Source: JAKJGV01 sp964617565 (lineage in GTDB: Bacteria; Verrucomicrobiota; Kiritimatiellia; CAIQIC01; JAGNIJ01). Taken from it: DNA of 8,098 nucleotides. The first letter of the stretch is position 1; the number at the start of each line of letters is the position of its first letter. A program made the position numbers and the translations under genes. Positions 5,995 to 8,098 of the stretch are shown here, one piece after another. Where the stretch lies: positions 1 through 8,098 of the forward strand of contig CAZTYH010000089.1 of NCBI GenBank assembly GCA_964617565.1. Direction: 5' to 3'. The notes beneath the pieces are model-generated. The model searched no databases, was not told where the DNA came from, and worked only from the letters and a program-made list of their open reading frames with translations.

Positions 5995-7107
5995 ATGAGA
6001 ACATCGGAAGAAGAAGTCGGCGGCGGCCCGGTGGTGATACCCGAGCGCAACAACCGCCCCACGCTGAAGCAAATCGCGCGTATTGCGCGCGTCAATACCT
6101 CCACCGTATCGCGCGCGATCAACGACAGCCCCCTGCTCCCGCGTGAAACGAAAGATATGATTCTCGCGATTGCGGAAAAGATGAATTATTTCCCGAACTC
6201 GCTCGCGCGCGGACTCGTGAGCCAGAAAAGCGAAACGCTGGGGATTATTCTTCCCAAGATATTTTTCCTGCAGGGCCCTTTCTTTTCGCAGGTGCTCAGC
6301 GGCATCGAACATGTCAGCGTGAAAGCGGGCTACAGCATCCTCATCGCCTCGGCGACAAGCAAGACCGCCGACCGGCATTTCCCTTTCAACCTGACGCGCG
6401 CGCGACGCATTGACGGCATGCTGATCATCAACGAAAACCGGAAAATCAGGAATCTCGACGCGCTGAAACAGGAGGGCGTGCCGTTTGTCCTGGTGAACCG
6501 CTACCTGGATGATCCATCCGCCCCCTGCGTCGCCCCCGATGATATCGGTGGCGGGCGCATGGCTACAGAACACCTTCTGCAGCTCGGACATCGCCGCATC
6601 GGCATCGTGACCGGAAGCCCGCGCGTGGCGGCGACCACCGACCGGCTGGCCGGCTACCGCCAGGCCCTTCAGGCTTTCAACGTCCCGTTTGATCCGCATC
6701 TCGTGGAGGCCGGGCTTTTCCAGCAGGGCATCGAAACGGGTACGCGCTGCGGAGAGCGCCTGCTTTCGCTGGCCAATCGTCCCACCGCGATATTCGCGCT
6801 CAGCGACGAACTGGCCATGGGCGTCATACAAGCCGCAAGGGCTCGGGGGCTCCGCCTGCCCGAAGACCTCGCGGTCGTCGGCTACGACAACGTCACCTTC
6901 AGCGCGCACCTCAACCCGCCGCTGACGACGGTAGCGCAGAATCCATATGCCATCGGCTCGACAGCCTGCCGGATGCTGGTGGACATGCTGGAAGGCAGAA
7001 GGCCGGAAAAAGCCAATGTGCTGATTCCCGTTCGCCTCATCGCCAGGGACTCCTGCGGCTCACAAATGTCGCAGGTTACAACCCGGGAAGAAGGAGGTCT
7101 GGCATGA
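5995..7107 (+). CDS. LacI/GalR-family transcriptional regulator
   Basis: 370 residues from ATG 5995. About 20 extra N-terminal residues precede the helix-turn-helix at 23-43 (TLKQIARIARVNTSTVSRAI). The hinge helix is PNSLARGL (67-74), whose Leu74 matches the residue that family members insert at a central CpG. The periplasmic-binding-protein-like sensor domain spans about 82-355, with typical GIILP, VPFVLVNR, GHRRIGIVTG, AIFALSDELAMGV, VVGYDN and LTTVAQNP segments. The sensor normally binds a sugar or nucleoside effector; which one cannot be read here. The gene is 27 bases after gene 7 and overlaps gene 9 by ATGA, so it sits inside the operon. The recognition-helix pair Thr-Ser after VN resembles the Thr-Thr of PurR, compatible with the GCAAnCGnTTGC-like sites at 14-29 and 113-126. 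Self-regulation through those sites is inferred. The extended N-terminus is mildly unusual. Confidence 0.95.
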   Translation: MRTSEEEVGGGPVVIPERNNRPTLKQIARIARVNTSTVSRAINDSPLLPRETKDMILAIAEKMNYFPNSLARGLVSQKSETLGIILPKIFFLQGPFFSQVLSGIEHVSVKAGYSILIASATSKTADRHFPFNLTRARRIDGMLIINENRKIRNLDALKQEGVPFVLVNRYLDDPSAPCVAPDDIGGGRMATEHLLQLGHRRIGIVTGSPRVAATTDRLAGYRQALQAFNVPFDPHLVEAGLFQQGIETGTRCGERLLSLANRPTAIFALSDELAMGVIQAARARGLRLPEDLAVVGYDNVTFSAHLNPPLTTVAQNPYAIGSTACRMLVDMLEGRRPEKANVLIPVRLIARDSCGSQMSQVTTREEGGLA

Positions 7108-8012
7108 GCGGCCCGGTTGTATCCCGTTTGTTCCTGGCACTTGCGCTGCTGCCCACGCTGGTCCTCGCGCGGACGACGGAAGCGGATCCCGCCTCCGGTG
7201 TGACCGATGCGAATATGGAGAACGCGAGCGTGGTGCTTTTGCGTCCCGTGCGCTCTGTGCCCGCGATGAGTTCCGCCGCGCTGACGCAGAAAGCCTGGGC
7301 AGCCCTTGAAGCCAGGCGGTATGATGAGGCCATTCTCGTGGCCGAGGAAACCGAAAACCGTTTCGGCCCCATGGCCGACCGGCAGCAACAGCGCCTCAAA
7401 ACTTTCGCGCCACCCGCGCAAGCCGCGCAATTCAGCGCCCTGAACGACGTGGCCACGTGCTTGTTTATCAAGGGGCGGGCCTACCGGATGCTTGAGCGGA
7501 ACGACGAGGCACGGCAAGCGTTTCTCGATATCATTCAGAACTATCGTTTCGCCCAATGCTGGGATCCGAAAGGCTGGTTCTGGAAAGTGGCCGAAGCGGC
7601 GCAGGACGAGATCCATGGCCTTGACTACGGTGTGGACTATGGCGACTACACTTCCGAAACACTGACCACCCAGGCGTGGAAGGCCTATCAGAACAGAAAA
7701 TATGAAGCGGTTGAGCTGTACACCCGGAAATGCGTGGAACTATATGCCGAAACCGCGCTGAAAATGCAGTCGGAACTCAAGGACTTTCCGCCCAAGGGAC
7801 AGGAAAACGATTTCTGGGCGCTGAACGACGTCGCCACCAGCCTGCTGATCCGCGGCAAAAGCCTCCAGCGCCAGCGCCGCAATCGCGAGGCCTCCCAGGT
7901 TTTCGGCGAGATTATCGAAAAATATCCGTTCGCCCTGTGCTGGAATCCGAGCGGACACTACTGGCGCGTCGCCGAAGCCGCCCAACGCAGCATGACTGTT
8001 TATTCACCGTAA
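7104..8012 (+). CDS. Secreted protein with duplicated TPR-like unit
   Basis: 302 residues. ATG 7104 overlaps the regulator stop, and AGGAGG (7092-7097) is 6 bases upstream. The signal peptide is residues 1-22 (VSRLFLALALLPTLVLA). After a short linker come two copies of a ~110-residue helical unit, residues 60-167 and 187-294, that align without gaps at an offset of 127 residues (about 48 of 108 identical by hand count). Shared landmarks are the AW and RxY near each start, ALNDVAT, RNxEAxQxF, II..Y.FA.CW, and W.VAEAAQ. The alternation of helices is TPR-like, pointing to protein-protein or scaffold contacts. Similar sequences, from memory and at low confidence, are found near polysaccharide-related genes. 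No catalytic motif is visible. As the last gene it may assemble the exported proteins of the cluster. Confidence 0.85.
   Translation: MSGPVVSRLFLALALLPTLVLARTTEADPASGVTDANMENASVVLLRPVRSVPAMSSAALTQKAWAALEARRYDEAILVAEETENRFGPMADRQQQRLKTFAPPAQAAQFSALNDVATCLFIKGRAYRMLERNDEARQAFLDIIQNYRFAQCWDPKGWFWKVAEAAQDEIHGLDYGVDYGDYTSETLTTQAWKAYQNRKYEAVELYTRKCVELYAETALKMQSELKDFPPKGQENDFWALNDVATSLLIRGKSLQRQRRNREASQVFGEIIEKYPFALCWNPSGHYWRVAEAAQRSMTVYSP
7281..7985 (+). repeat. In-gene tandem duplication, 381-base period
   Basis: Bases 7281-7604 and 7662-7985 encode the two homologous helical units of gene 9, in the same frame with a period of exactly 381 bases. The protein copies keep ALNDVAT and W.VAEAAQ, while the DNA has diverged widely, so the duplication is old. 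Confidence 0.8.
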
Positions 8013-8098
8013 CGGCACCCAATAGATTTGGGCGCTACGCAGCACCGAACTCCGATTCGGCGTGTCCGTGATTCATTCAACGCAAAGCCGCCCTCCAT
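8013..8098. other. Downstream tail, no gene seen
   Basis: This 86-base end follows the last stop. It holds a weak 5-base inverted repeat, CCCAA (8018-8022) and TTGGG (8028-8032), with no T tract after it, so an intrinsic terminator is not supported. Nothing else is recognised. Confidence 0.5.

Noticed and set aside
4738..6909. A 723-codon open frame on the minus strand
   Set aside because: It lies antisense to gene 6, gene 7 and the regulator, all of which have clear motifs. Its translation lacks recognisable domains and reads the dispersed repeat as PHPNTLPEGE. Long antisense frames are expected from GC-rich codon bias.
8018..8032. CCCAA/TTGGG hairpin as the operon terminator
   Set aside because: The stem is only 5 bases and no T tract follows, so intrinsic termination is not supported.

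Overview
The window is a single-strand, GC-rich bacterial gene cluster with strong Shine-Dalgarno sites. It carries nine tightly packed plus-strand genes that look like one operon. Three junctions overlap or nearly touch: two are ATGA overlaps, at 2284 and 7104, and the rest are short gaps, apart from one structured spacer. No rRNA, tRNA, CRISPR array, transposase or phage gene is visible. The organism cannot be named from the sequence. The mix of secreted glycan-binding-like domains, a LacI-type regulator and the dispersed 'CTCCC..GGGAG..GGGGTGAGGG' repeat suggests an environmental polysaccharide-using bacterium, perhaps of the PVC group (Kiritimatiellota, Verrucomicrobiota, Lentisphaerota). 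That placement is a low-confidence guess.

Layout. Bases 1-46 are an AT-rich leader. It contains a LacI-family operator-like palindrome (14-29), and a second one (113-126) lies inside the first gene. Genes 1 to 5 (47-3749) are five consecutive paralogues. Each has a signal peptide or lipoprotein signal, a short Pro/Ala/Arg-rich linker and one ~170-residue beta-sandwich-like domain. The domain has recurring motifs (PFYV.NN, SGFMGD..DL, WQNPANNWG..DGGYNL, FWARG.KGGE, FP-DSD, GC.FYLDD.RY). Gene 6 (3766-5244) is a lipoprotein with the look of an (alpha/alpha) toroid glycan-active enzyme. A spacer with three inverted repeats (5245-5376) precedes gene 7 (5377-5967), a sixth and more divergent copy of the paralogous domain. 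Gene 8 (5995-7107) is a LacI/GalR-family regulator. Gene 9 (7104-8012) is a secreted protein made of two copies of a TPR-like helical unit set exactly 127 residues apart. The last 86 bases hold no gene that I can support.

Working model (inference). The LacI-type protein responds to a sugar ligand and binds the paired CG-centred operators at the head of the operon, so it controls its own operon. The operon exports a set of similar but non-identical single-domain glycan-binding proteins, some soluble and at least one probably lipid-anchored. It also exports a lipid-anchored toroid enzyme and a repeat protein. Together they would bind, organise or process one extracellular polysaccharide. No transporter, glycosyltransferase or recognisable named glycosidase is in the window, so the substrate and the direction (synthesis or breakdown) remain open. 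The array of near-copy binding domains around one unassigned toroid lipoprotein is the most unusual element.
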